A stretch of DNA of 41,232 bases. Origin: Rhodopirellula sp. SM50 (GTDB taxonomy: Bacteria > Planctomycetota > Planctomycetia > Pirellulales > Pirellulaceae). Location of the stretch: contig NZ_NTFY01000100.1 of NCBI RefSeq assembly GCF_002289565.1, positions 1 to 41,232 of the forward strand. Direction: 5' to 3'. Position 1 is the stretch's first letter. Each line of letters begins with the position of its first letter. This document shows, piece by piece, positions 18,441 to 26,256 of the stretch. Below the pieces are notes generated by a model that saw only the letters and a list, made by a program, of their open reading frames with translations, was not told the origin of the DNA and did not search any database. The translations under genes and the position numbers were made by a program.

Positions 18441-18586
18441 GCTTCCAGCTTGCGTGCGGAGGCCAGGGGTCGCAAGCTGGAAGCGTACACCGCTGGAGCT
18501 TTGCTCCATGGGGGTCGCAAGCTGGAAGCGTACGCCACTGGAGCTTTGCTCCACGGGGGTCGCAAGCTGGAAGCGTACGCCACTGG
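18441..18586. repeat. 45-bp tandem repeat with inverted 14-bp arm
   Basis: Units begin at 18466, 18511 and 18556 (period 45 bp; the third copy is partial), each starting GGGGTCGCAAGCTGGAAGCG. Units 1 and 2 contain the short palindrome TGGAGC-TTT-GCTCCA. In addition GCTTCCAGCTTGCG (18441-18454) is the exact reverse complement of 18471-18484. The block sits just upstream of the Tat-exported oxidoreductase and about 115 bp from the divergent dioxygenase gene. Confidence 0.92.
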
Positions 18587-18701
18587 GGGCATTCTACACG
18601 GCACCAGTGTAACATCGGCTGGTCGTCATCGGGTAAGCTGATGACTCGTGCGGCTTGATTGCCGTCCCGCCCTCCATCCTTCCTGCATTGCACCGGTATT
18701 C

Positions 18702-19715
18702 ATGACTCCCCTTCAAGGTATGCGTAACGCTGCGGTTCCCGGTCAGCGAAACGATAATGACTCGTTGTTCCCCTTGGCGATGACTTGTGACGCAGGCGCG
18801 GTGACGCTGGATCAATTCATCGATTGGGTGTCCGAAAGTCGCGACGACTTGTTATCGCTTTCCAGTCAGCATGGCGCGGTTGCGTTTCGCGGGTTTCCGA
18901 CCCCGACGGTGGACGAGTTTGATGCGTTCATTCAGGCGCTCCATCTCGAAAATTTTCCGTATGCAAAGTCGCTGTCCAATGCGGTCCGCATCAACCGGAC
19001 GCCGCGGGTGTTTTCCGCCAACGAAGCCCCGCCGGAGGTGAAGATTTTTTTTCACCACGAGATGGCTCAAACGCCGCTGTATCCCAAATACATTCTGTTT
19101 TACTGTGAGATCGCGCCGCAATCCGGCGGTGCGACGCCGTTGTGCCGAAGCGACATTCTGTTTGCGAAACTGGCCGAGCAGTGTCCGGAGTTTGCGGCCA
19201 AGTGCGAATCAACCGGATTGCGTTACACCAACGTGATGCCCGGAGTTGACGACGCAAAATCTGGAATGGGACGGAGCTGGCACAGCACGCTGGGGGTGGA
19301 AACCAAGGCGGAAGCGGAGGCTCGACTCGGCGAGTTGGGTTACAGCTTTGAATGGCTGGCCGACGATTGCTTGAAAGCAACGACACCGCAATTGCCCGCC
19401 GTGATGGAGGTTTCTCCGGGACAGAAAACATTCTTCAATCAGTTGATCGCTGCCTATTGCGGTTGGAAGGACGAACGCAACGACCCGTCCGATGCGATCC
19501 GGCATGGCGACGGCACGAAACTCGATCCAGACGCTGTCAACGTGGCCGTTCAGCTTGCCGAAGAACTCACCTATGACCATCAGTGGCAGGCCGGAGACAT
19601 CGTGTTGCTGGACAACACGGTGGCGATGCACGCGCGGCGTCCCTTCCAGGGAACTCGCAAAGTGTTGGCATCGTTGGCGGAAATGCGAACGCATGCCTTT
19701 GACGCAGTGGGTTAA
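18702..19715 (+). CDS. TauD/TfdA-family Fe(II)/2-oxoglutarate dioxygenase
   Basis: A 337-aa non-heme iron oxygenase. The facial triad appears as His118-His119-Glu120 (FHHEMAQTP; HxE form) and distal His310 (DNTVAMHARRPF), with Arg319 in GTRK as the likely 2-oxoglutarate ligand. The GATPLCRSD motif after the first strand is also typical of the SyrP/clavaminate-synthase-like branch of TauD. The start at 18702 is preferred over the more distal 18648 because homology begins after it; no strong ribosome site is seen. It is followed after 5 bp by the MFS transporter gene, then a TauE/SafE permease, so it probably works on a compound imported or exported by these. A sulfonate is possible but not shown. 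Confidence 0.9.
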   Translation: MTPLQGMRNAAVPGQRNDNDSLFPLAMTCDAGAVTLDQFIDWVSESRDDLLSLSSQHGAVAFRGFPTPTVDEFDAFIQALHLENFPYAKSLSNAVRINRTPRVFSANEAPPEVKIFFHHEMAQTPLYPKYILFYCEIAPQSGGATPLCRSDILFAKLAEQCPEFAAKCESTGLRYTNVMPGVDDAKSGMGRSWHSTLGVETKAEAEARLGELGYSFEWLADDCLKATTPQLPAVMEVSPGQKTFFNQLIAAYCGWKDERNDPSDAIRHGDGTKLDPDAVNVAVQLAEELTYDHQWQAGDIVLLDNTVAMHARRPFQGTRKVLASLAEMRTHAFDAVG

Positions 19716-19720
19716 CCGAA

Positions 19721-21067
19721 ATGGATGACGAAAAACGGAAACCCGAGGAGCCGGCGGTCAACAGTCCGGGCGAACCGGTTGTGTTGGACCCCGGCGGGAG
19801 TTCATCGGGTCGCTGGTACGATGGGGTGACGCGTTACCAGTGGTTGATTCTGATCATCGCCTGCGCTGGCTGGGTCTTCGACGTTTACGAAGGCCAAATC
19901 TTTAACATCACTCGCAGCGACATGTTGCTGGAAGTGCTGGACGGTGACGAAGCGGCGGCCAAGGCGTGGGGCGACAATTTTTTGGCCATCTTCCTGGCCG
20001 GTGGGACGATCGGCGGGCTGTTGTTCGGATCCCTGGCCGACCGATGGGGCAGACGCCCGATCATGATCGCGACGATCCTGATGTACTCCGTGTTTTCAGG
20101 GTTGACCTATTTCGCCAACGATATTTATGTGATCGGAGTGTTGCGTTTTCTCGTCGCACTCGGAATCGGCGGTGAATGGGCGGTCGCGGCAAGCTTGGTC
20201 GCGGAGGTGTTTCCCAAGAAAGCGCGCGCCCAGGCGGCGGGGATTTTTCATGCTTCCAGCATCTTGGGCACGTGGCTGGCCGCGCTGTCGGGGATTCTGG
20301 TCGGCAGCCACTGGCGCTATGCCTACCTGCTGGGGGTGCTGCCCGCACTGCTGATCGTTTGGGTGCGGGCGAGCGTCAAAGAGCCCGAGCGTTGGCAGGC
20401 GATTCGGAACAGTGATGTGGGGCAAAAGTCCGGCAGTTTTCGTGATCTGCTGTTGAATCCGAAATGGAACGGTTTGGCGTTTCGTGGGATGTTACTGGCC
20501 GCGGTCGGTTTGGGAACGTTTTGGTCAGTGACGGTTGCGGGCCAGGACCTTGTCAGGGCATTGTTGTTGTCGCTCGGCACCGATCCCGAAGTCGCGGGGG
20601 CGAAGAGCAAGTTTGCCTACGGCATCGTGCAAGCGGCCGGTGGAGGTGCAGGGCTGCTGGCGTTTGGTCCGCTGTGCGCCCGATTCGGCCGCAAGCCGAC
20701 CTTTATCGCTTATCATGTTTTGGCGTTGTTGATCGTTCCCGTTGTGTGTTTTCTGCCGCAAACGTACACACAGATGCTGTTCATCCTGCCTGTGTTTGGG
20801 TTCCTGACTTTGGGGATGCACTCGGGCTACGCGATCTATTTTCCCGAACTGTTTCCGACACACATTCGCGCGACCGGAGCGAGTTTTTGTTTCAACGGGG
20901 GACGTCTGTTGGCGGTCCCGGTGCTGTTCTTTTCCGGCTGGCTGAAAGGGCGTGAAGATGTTTCGCTTCAGCAGGCGGTCTGGTGGCTGTCGTCGTTGTT
21001 TCTGGTCGGCATCGTGGTGATGTTGACTCTGCCGGAAACCAAGCAGCGAGACTTGGTCGAGAACTGA
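19721..21067 (+). CDS. MFS transporter (sugar/aromatic-acid porter-like)
   Basis: A 448-aa 12-helix secondary transporter. A 30-residue hydrophilic N-terminus precedes TM1 (about 37-58). The MFS loop 2-3 motif appears as GSLADRWGRRP, the equivalent loop in the second half as GPLCARFGRKP, and PELFPTHIRATG before TM11 matches the sugar-porter/metabolite:H+ symporter group. The closing motif PETKQRDL is also typical of that group. It begins 5 bp after the dioxygenase stop and its own TGA overlaps the ATG of the next gene (TGATG), so the three are co-translated. The substrate is unknown; it presumably moves the dioxygenase's substrate or product. Confidence 0.92.
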   Translation: MDDEKRKPEEPAVNSPGEPVVLDPGGSSSGRWYDGVTRYQWLILIIACAGWVFDVYEGQIFNITRSDMLLEVLDGDEAAAKAWGDNFLAIFLAGGTIGGLLFGSLADRWGRRPIMIATILMYSVFSGLTYFANDIYVIGVLRFLVALGIGGEWAVAASLVAEVFPKKARAQAAGIFHASSILGTWLAALSGILVGSHWRYAYLLGVLPALLIVWVRASVKEPERWQAIRNSDVGQKSGSFRDLLLNPKWNGLAFRGMLLAAVGLGTFWSVTVAGQDLVRALLLSLGTDPEVAGAKSKFAYGIVQAAGGGAGLLAFGPLCARFGRKPTFIAYHVLALLIVPVVCFLPQTYTQMLFILPVFGFLTLGMHSGYAIYFPELFPTHIRATGASFCFNGGRLLAVPVLFFSGWLKGREDVSLQQAVWWLSSLFLVGIVVMLTLPETKQRDLVEN

Positions 21068-21819
21068 TGTTTTCTGGCGACCTGACCGTTTTCTTGTACA
21101 TCGGCGTGATCGCATTGGCGGCGGGATTTGTCCACAGCGCGATCGGATTCGGATTCGGGATCGTCGCGGTGACACTGTTGCCGTTGGTCGTCGAAGTCCG
21201 GCAGTCGCACGTGGTCATTTCGACGGCCAGTGTTCCGGTGTTGATGATGGCCGCGTGGGCGTATCGCGACGGAGCCGATTGGTCTGCGTTGTGGCGCGCG
21301 CTGGTCGGTGCGGCGATCTGCATGCCGTTGGGGTTGTTGGCGTTCGAGTGGGTCTCGCCGGACTGGTTGATCCGGGGAACGGGGTTGGCGATTCTGGCGA
21401 TGGTGGGGATCAGTTTTCGGAATCGGCGTCGGGCAAAGATGGAACTGAAGTCGAGCGGCGGATCGTCATGGTTTGCCGGTGCCCTGGGTGGTTTTTTGGC
21501 CGGTGCCGTCACGATCGCCGGGCCGCCTGTCGCCGCGTACGCGTTATCACAACCGTGGGAACAGGCCCGGTTCAAAGCGTTTTTGAATCAGTTCTTGTTT
21601 GCGGTGTCGCTCTACAAAGTCACGGGGCTCGCGGCGCGCGGGTTTATCGATCAAGCAACGCTGGTGCAATCGGCGGCGTTGGCCCCGATGGCGATCATCG
21701 GCATCCAAGTCGGCGCGATTTTCAGCCGTCGACTTTCGACGCAGCGGTTCCACGTCTTCGTCGCGATCGCGCTGGTGGCGGTGGCGATCTATTTCGTGGT
21801 CAGAGGAGCCGGCGAGTGA
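21067..21819 (+). CDS. TauE/SafE (TSUP) family permease
   Basis: A 250-aa integral membrane protein with about eight hydrophobic segments in two repeats. GFVHSAIGFGFGIVAVTLLP at the N-terminus and GGFLAGAVTIAGPPVAAYAL at mid-length are the two glycine-rich half-repeat signatures of the TSUP family (sulfite/sulfonate/sulfoacetate-type anion transport). The start at 21067 is inside TGATG, shared with the stop of the MFS gene; the frame is open above but this junction is decisive. In known systems such permeases export sulfite or other sulfur anions made by taurine-like degradation. With a TauD-like dioxygenase as first gene, sulfonate cleavage with sulfite export is a reasonable but unproven reading. 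Confidence 0.9.
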   Translation: MFSGDLTVFLYIGVIALAAGFVHSAIGFGFGIVAVTLLPLVVEVRQSHVVISTASVPVLMMAAWAYRDGADWSALWRALVGAAICMPLGLLAFEWVSPDWLIRGTGLAILAMVGISFRNRRRAKMELKSSGGSSWFAGALGGFLAGAVTIAGPPVAAYALSQPWEQARFKAFLNQFLFAVSLYKVTGLAARGFIDQATLVQSAALAPMAIIGIQVGAIFSRRLSTQRFHVFVAIALVAVAIYFVVRGAGE

Positions 21820-21864
21820 TCTGCGGATCGATCAGTGGTGCGTCAGCTTTAAACTTAGGGTACC

Positions 21865-21942
21865 GCGGAAAAGGGGTCAGGTACCAAAAATGCGAAGCAC
21901 CTTTCAGGCCATTTGGTTTTTGGTACCTGACCCCTTTTCCGC
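21865..21942. repeat. 78-bp element with 26-bp perfect inverted arms (MITE/REP-like)
   Basis: The arm 21865-21890 (GCGGAAAAGGGGTCAGGTAC then CAAAAA) is the exact reverse complement of 21917-21942; the loop is 26 nt. The sequence type AAAAGGGGTCAGGTACC is, from memory, common around REP/IS200-type elements in several phyla. It lies between the convergent ends at 21819 and 21947 and would form a bidirectional terminator-like hairpin. Confidence 0.95.
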
Positions 21943-21946
21943 TCGA

Positions 21947-24175
21947 CTAATGAATCCAACCCAGGTAATCGCGAAGGATTGACCAGCGGGGTTCGTTTTT
22001 GCCGTTGGTTTTGCCCAGCACCCAGTGGTCGTAATAGTCTTGGGCGGTGCCGTCTTTCTGGCGCAAACCGACCCAATACTCCAGGAAGTCGCGCATCTGT
22101 GCGTCTCGATTTCCAACGGCGTAAAACAGGGGCAAGCTGGCCTGCAGTTCTGTCGGGATGATGACTTCGAATCGAGGGTACATCAACGTAAACGCCGCTC
22201 CACTCTCGGCGCTGATCAGTAAGGCATCCAGGTCGGGATGATTGCCGTTGAAGAAATCTCGATTGTCGGCGATCTCGACGAGGGTGGCATCAGGAAGCGC
22301 GGTTTCGATTCGATGGACGAAGCCGCGGCTGAGGTCAACGAACCCGATCCGCAAGTCATTCAGGGCCGAGATGCGTTTGAGCGTTCGGAAATCGTTGGAC
22401 CGAAAGTCACGGGTGACCAATGCCAAGTTGACGTCCATGTAACTTTCCGTGTGCGCCATCGCCTGGGCACGCTCCAGCGTTCCCACCAGCCCGGACATGA
22501 CGATGTCGAAGTGGTCGGCGTTGAGTTGCTCGACCAGTGTGGACCGATCAAATCGTACCAGTTCCAAGGTCACGCCCAGGTCGCGGGCGAGGGAGTGGGC
22601 CATTTCCACGTCATAGCCGACCAGCGTTCTGCGATGATTGAAGTAGGCGAAGGGGAGCTTGTCTTCGTTGTAACCGACGCGGATGGCGCCGCGGCGGCGG
22701 ATCCGTTGGAGCAGAGATTCTCCCTCGCGAAGAGGTTCTGGGTTCGGATGGGGCTGTTTGATGACGATGTTCTCGACCGGCTGCTCGAGTAACTGCATCC
22801 GCTCGATCACGTCGTATTTGTTGTCGGCCATCGAGATCACTCGATACAAAACCAGTCGCACGCCGACCAAAATGATGATCCCGAAAACGCAGACCACCAA
22901 CGCGTATTTAACCAATCCCCAAAGCTGAAAACGCAGCAGGCGGTTGAAACCGAAGATCGAGATCAACGTCAACACGCACAGGTGCATCGCTCCGACGGCG
23001 TCACCGAGACGTTCACCATAGACGCCCGAGACCAGGAACAGCTGGAACATGTCATGCGGCAATTGCATTTGGTCCAGCAGGAACGGGATGGCGACGATCG
23101 GCCCACCGAAGAATGAAAACAATCCCGAAAAGAGAAAGCCCGGGTATTCGGACGCCTTGATCGGGGCGCCCAGGAACCATGCCGCGAACGGAATGAACAG
23201 CATGCTCAACAGTTTGCCGACATGGGGAAACGGATAGGCGGTTCCGTAGAGCAGATCGATCGCCGGCGATTCGTCTTTTCCGTCGATCTTGACCTGTGTT
23301 TCAAAAAGCCGTTCGGTGTTTTCGATCAGCATGGGCAGCACGATGATCAGCTTTCCGGTGGCAAAGGCGGTCAACATCGGCTCTTTGACGACGAACATGA
23401 CTTGTCGATAGGTCAACGGGGTCAATGTCGTCACCAGCAACGGAAGAACAACGAAACCCAGAAAGACGGCACCGGCGGTGTAGGCCACCAAATACGCCTG
23501 CAGCCGTCCGACTTCGGCCAGTGAGACGGTCCCCGCGGTGCTTGCCGCAATCGCGAAGATTCCGACCGGTGCCAGCCGCGTGATGAACTTGCTGATTCGA
23601 AGCAACACGTCGGCGGCGACATCGAGTTGGCTTAAAACGATCGTGCGATTGCGAGATTTGGACAACGCCAACCCGCAGCAGATGCCGAACAGCACGACGG
23701 CAGGTACCTGGTTACTCGAAAGCGACTCAAAAATGTTTGCGGGAATGAAGTACGAAAGGACGTTGAGCGGCTCGGGGTCTTCGATCAGCGCGGTGCTGAA
23801 GAATGATCCCGCGCTCCATTCGGGAAACGACGTGGGCAGCACCCAAACCACAGCCACGCAGCTCGCCCACAAGCCCAGCAGGACCGTCCCGCCGATCAGG
23901 GCCAACCGGCGGCTGCTGCGCAGTCTGAGTCGACCCAGGCTGACGACCAGCGTGACCAAGATGTAGGGCAGCACGGTCATCCGCAACAGTCCCACAAAGG
24001 CTTCGCCGATGATCGCCAGCGGCGCGCACAGCTCGCCGGCGAACAGGCCACTGAAAATGCCCAAGGCCAGTGCGATCAAGATTTGCGTCGACAGGTCCAC
24101 GCGGCGGACGAACCGCGCGTAGCATCCCTGGACCGATGGTCGCGTTGAATCGGTCAGATTCGACTGCTCCGGCAT
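21947..24175 (-). CDS. Fusion: glutamate-transporter (SDF) fold plus periplasmic solute-binding domain (SBP family 3)
   Basis: A 742-aa protein. Residues 28-415 form a dicarboxylate/amino-acid:cation symporter fold (start ILIALALGIFSGLFAGE, LLRMTVLPYILVTLVVSL). An extra membrane helix (about 421-446) follows, and residues 487-722 are a type-3 solute-binding domain (AIRVGYNEDKLPFAYFN, GYDVEMA, DIVMSGLVGTLERAQA). The SDF family normally has eight helices with both ends in the cytosol; the ninth helix would put the binding domain in the periplasm. The family's key motifs are changed: the hairpin-1 serine motif reads AFATGKLIIVLP, and the TM7 NMDGT region reads YPFPHVGK. The binding domain keeps the carboxylate-binding arginine (Arg569) and an acidic residue (Glu657). 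It may be a receptor or a non-canonical transporter. It stands as a single gene with no clear ribosome site. Confidence 0.88.
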   Translation of the reverse strand: MPEQSNLTDSTRPSVQGCYARFVRRVDLSTQILIALALGIFSGLFAGELCAPLAIIGEAFVGLLRMTVLPYILVTLVVSLGRLRLRSSRRLALIGGTVLLGLWASCVAVVWVLPTSFPEWSAGSFFSTALIEDPEPLNVLSYFIPANIFESLSSNQVPAVVLFGICCGLALSKSRNRTIVLSQLDVAADVLLRISKFITRLAPVGIFAIAASTAGTVSLAEVGRLQAYLVAYTAGAVFLGFVVLPLLVTTLTPLTYRQVMFVVKEPMLTAFATGKLIIVLPMLIENTERLFETQVKIDGKDESPAIDLLYGTAYPFPHVGKLLSMLFIPFAAWFLGAPIKASEYPGFLFSGLFSFFGGPIVAIPFLLDQMQLPHDMFQLFLVSGVYGERLGDAVGAMHLCVLTLISIFGFNRLLRFQLWGLVKYALVVCVFGIIILVGVRLVLYRVISMADNKYDVIERMQLLEQPVENIVIKQPHPNPEPLREGESLLQRIRRRGAIRVGYNEDKLPFAYFNHRRTLVGYDVEMAHSLARDLGVTLELVRFDRSTLVEQLNADHFDIVMSGLVGTLERAQAMAHTESYMDVNLALVTRDFRSNDFRTLKRISALNDLRIGFVDLSRGFVHRIETALPDATLVEIADNRDFFNGNHPDLDALLISAESGAAFTLMYPRFEVIIPTELQASLPLFYAVGNRDAQMRDFLEYWVGLRQKDGTAQDYYDHWVLGKTNGKNEPRWSILRDYLGWIH

Positions 24176-24327
24176 GACATCTCATAAAGGCAGAACGGTG
24201 GCGTAGCTGCGGCGACGCACCGCGAGGGATCGAAACGATTCTCTGATGAATCGTCTGACGATCGTTATACCGAAAGAATGGAAACCGAGGTCACCCCGGA
24301 TGGGGATTGTCAGCACGTGATCCCAGC

Positions 24328-24362
24328 ACGCGGCGTGAGCCAGTGGCGCGATCGTGGTTGTG
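24328..24362. repeat. 35-bp direct repeat, copy 1
   Basis: ACGCGGCGTGAGCCAGTGGC and the next 15 bases are identical at 24328-24362 and 24537-24571, 209 bp apart; weaker similarity continues (CGCGCCGCTCGC) on the 3' side. It lies in the 600-bp spacer 24176-24774, in which I see no gene. Confidence 0.9.
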
Positions 24363-24402
24363 GGTTGTTCCCGCGCCGCTCGCCGACCGGTCTGTCGATT
24401 GA

Positions 24403-24470
24403 GTGAGCCGTGACGTGTAAGCGGCCGGGCATTCTGGCGCCCGCCCGAGGCCTTACGGCCAGCGGCTCAC
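24403..24470. repeat. Imperfect 68-bp palindrome (REP-like)
   Basis: Outer arms GTGAGCCG (24403-24410) and CGGCTCAC (24463-24470) pair perfectly; inner arms GCGGCCGGGC (24421-24430) and GCCCGAGGCC (24443-24452) pair with one bulge. From memory, similar GTGAGCCG...CGGCTCAC palindromes are frequent between planctomycete genes. Confidence 0.7.
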
Positions 24471-24536
24471 CATTGACCCAGCCGATCCCGAATCAATCAA
24501 CAGCCCGTGACGCTTCCCGCTGGGGGGCATGCCAGG

Positions 24537-24571
24537 ACGCGGCGTGAGCCAGTGGCGCGATCGTGGTTGTG
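24537..24571. repeat. 35-bp direct repeat, copy 2
   Basis: Identical to 24328-24362. It ends 18 bp before the 27-bp tandem array. Confidence 0.9.
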
Positions 24572-24588
24572 CGTGGCACACGCGCCGC

Positions 24589-24777
24589 TCGCTGACGCTT
24601 CCCGCTGGGTGCCGGTCGCTGACGCTTTCCCCTGGGTGCCGGTCGCTGACGCTTCCCGCTGGGTGCCGGTCGCTGACGCGTCCCGCTGGGTGCCGGTCGC
24701 TGACGCTTCCCGCTGGGTGACGGTCGCTGACGCTTCCCGCTGGGTGCCGGTCGCTGACGCTTCCCGCTGGGGTGTTA
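24589..24777. repeat. 27-bp tandem array, seven units
   Basis: Units begin with TCGCTGACGCTTCCCGCTGG (or a 1-2 base variant) at 24589, 24616, 24643, 24670, 24697, 24724 and 24751, exactly 27 bp apart with no spacers. The last unit runs into the TAA stop of the Wzz-like gene (24775-24777 on the plus strand). In one frame it reads a nine-residue unit (SLTLPAGCR), but there is no sign of a real gene. Confidence 0.95.
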
Positions 24778-26256
24778 TGTCCCGTCGGATGCTGGGGTTT
24801 GGCGTTTGGCCGCGTTGTCGTCGCTGCGACGGCGGTTTTGTTCGGCCATGCGGGCGCGATCTTCGGCGCGACGGTTCTGGCCTTCCAGATGATCGGTCCA
24901 GCGTCGACGTCCGTGTGACTGAGTCGGTCCCGGGGCGATCAAGAATACGGTTCCGAGTCCGAAGATCAGTCCGGCCATCATCGATCCAAACGTCATCGTC
25001 GTTGTGCCCGGTCCGAGCGGTTTGTCGGAGACTTGGGGAGGCCCGAGTTCGGCAACCAGGTTGGTCGACAGCGCTGCCGATCGACTGGCCCGGGCATCGA
25101 CGAGTCGTTGTTCTGCTTCGGCCAATTGTTCCGATCGCTGTCTGAGTTCGGAATCAATTTCGGCGTACGTGGTCCGTGCTTCGGCCAGCATTTGCAATTT
25201 GTCGGAGAGGTTATTGACCTTTTCCGAGAGCTTTTTGACTTGAGCGACCTGCAATTCCAGCATCGGCTGCATGGAAGCGATCACCGACAACGTTTCCTGG
25301 ATGATGCGTTCACGGATCTCTCGTTCGGTCGCGATCGCGGCTTTGCGTTTCGGGTTCTCCAACGTGTAGACGCCGGAAAGCTGACTGGCCCGCAGTTGGG
25401 CGTCGATCAATCCATCTTTCAATCGCTGCAACGACGGTTGGCTGTTGAGCAGATCGCCTCCGCTGATCAACAGCTTGGTCGGATCTTTCGAGCCGGCAAC
25501 GAGCAGCGCGTGAAGAGACTGGAGCTTTTCAAGTTCCAATTCGGCCAGTTGCAGCTGTTCTTTGGTGGCCACCAGTGAACGCCGGTAGCTGCTGTCGCCG
25601 CCGTAGGTGTCGTTCAGATTGCGCAGCTCACCGAGGTCTGCACCAAACTGGATTTCGATTTCTTGCATCCGCGAGGACACTTCGTCGAGATTCTGTTTCG
25701 CCAAGTCGCGGGCGTGCGTCAGTTCGACGATCACGCTATCGGCGCGAACGCGGCGAACATCGCGTAAGTGTTTCGTCAGGGAGTCGAACATGGCGTGACA
25801 AAACTCAATGGCGCGATCGGGGTCTTCCGCTTTGACCTCCAGATAGACGACTTCGGTGTTGCCGAAATCGGCGCCTTGCGGGGCCAACAGATTGACGGAC
25901 GATCGGATCGTTCCATTGACCTTGGATAGCGACGGCCAGTCCTCGTCCAATCGCCCATCGGGCGGACCGATCTCGCGCAATGCCGCCGCCACAACTTCGC
26001 GGTTTTGGGCCATTTCAAGAATGGTTTCCTGTGCCGCTTTGAGTTCCGTTTGGCTGGCGAATCGGCCGAGTCGGTCGACGGCACGTGTCGCTTCGTCACG
26101 CACCACCAATGGCTGGCGGGCAGAGTAGACATCCGAGTTGAGGAAGGAGTAGGAAACGCCGATCAGGCCAAAGACCAGAACGGCTCCGATCCAAAGAGGC
26201 GCGAAGAGCACCAGGACGTTCCGAATGTGTTTCCAGGGGATCGGCGCAGCAGACAT
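24775..26256 (-). CDS. Wzz/GumC-type polysaccharide co-polymerase (chain-length determinant)
   Basis: A 493-aa inner-membrane protein. TM1 (about 17-40) is followed by a long periplasmic part with extended coiled coil (about 165-410, with typical ELEKLQSLHALL and VKKLSEKVNNLSDKLQML heptads), then TM2 (about 425-448) and a very basic, Arg-rich cytosolic tail. This is the layout of Wzz/GumC proteins that set the chain length of exported polysaccharides. There is no BY-kinase domain at the C-terminus, and no kinase or Wzx/Wzy gene in the window, so the locus is an isolated member. Upstream of the ATG there is no obvious ribosome site. The 3' end reads directly into the 27-bp tandem array. Confidence 0.85.
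   Translation of the reverse strand: MSAAPIPWKHIRNVLVLFAPLWIGAVLVFGLIGVSYSFLNSDVYSARQPLVVRDEATRAVDRLGRFASQTELKAAQETILEMAQNREVVAAALREIGPPDGRLDEDWPSLSKVNGTIRSSVNLLAPQGADFGNTEVVYLEVKAEDPDRAIEFCHAMFDSLTKHLRDVRRVRADSVIVELTHARDLAKQNLDEVSSRMQEIEIQFGADLGELRNLNDTYGGDSSYRRSLVATKEQLQLAELELEKLQSLHALLVAGSKDPTKLLISGGDLLNSQPSLQRLKDGLIDAQLRASQLSGVYTLENPKRKAAIATEREIRERIIQETLSVIASMQPMLELQVAQVKKLSEKVNNLSDKLQMLAEARTTYAEIDSELRQRSEQLAEAEQRLVDARASRSAALSTNLVAELGPPQVSDKPLGPGTTTMTFGSMMAGLIFGLGTVFLIAPGPTQSHGRRRWTDHLEGQNRRAEDRARMAEQNRRRSDDNAAKRQTPASDGT

Noticed and set aside
18402..18554. N-terminal extension of the Tat-exported oxidoreductase
   Set aside because: It only translates the 45-bp tandem repeats; the twin-arginine signal starts at 18401.
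20525..21175. 216-aa minus-strand frame antisense to the MFS and TSUP genes
   Set aside because: It is a high-GC shadow of two clear membrane protein genes.
24589..24777. CRISPR array
   Set aside because: The 27-bp units are directly adjacent with no unique spacers, and no cas genes are present; the same holds for 41145-41232.
24507..25145. Plus-strand open frame with nine-residue repeats
   Set aside because: The repeat part is non-coding in look, and the rest is antisense to the Wzz-like gene.
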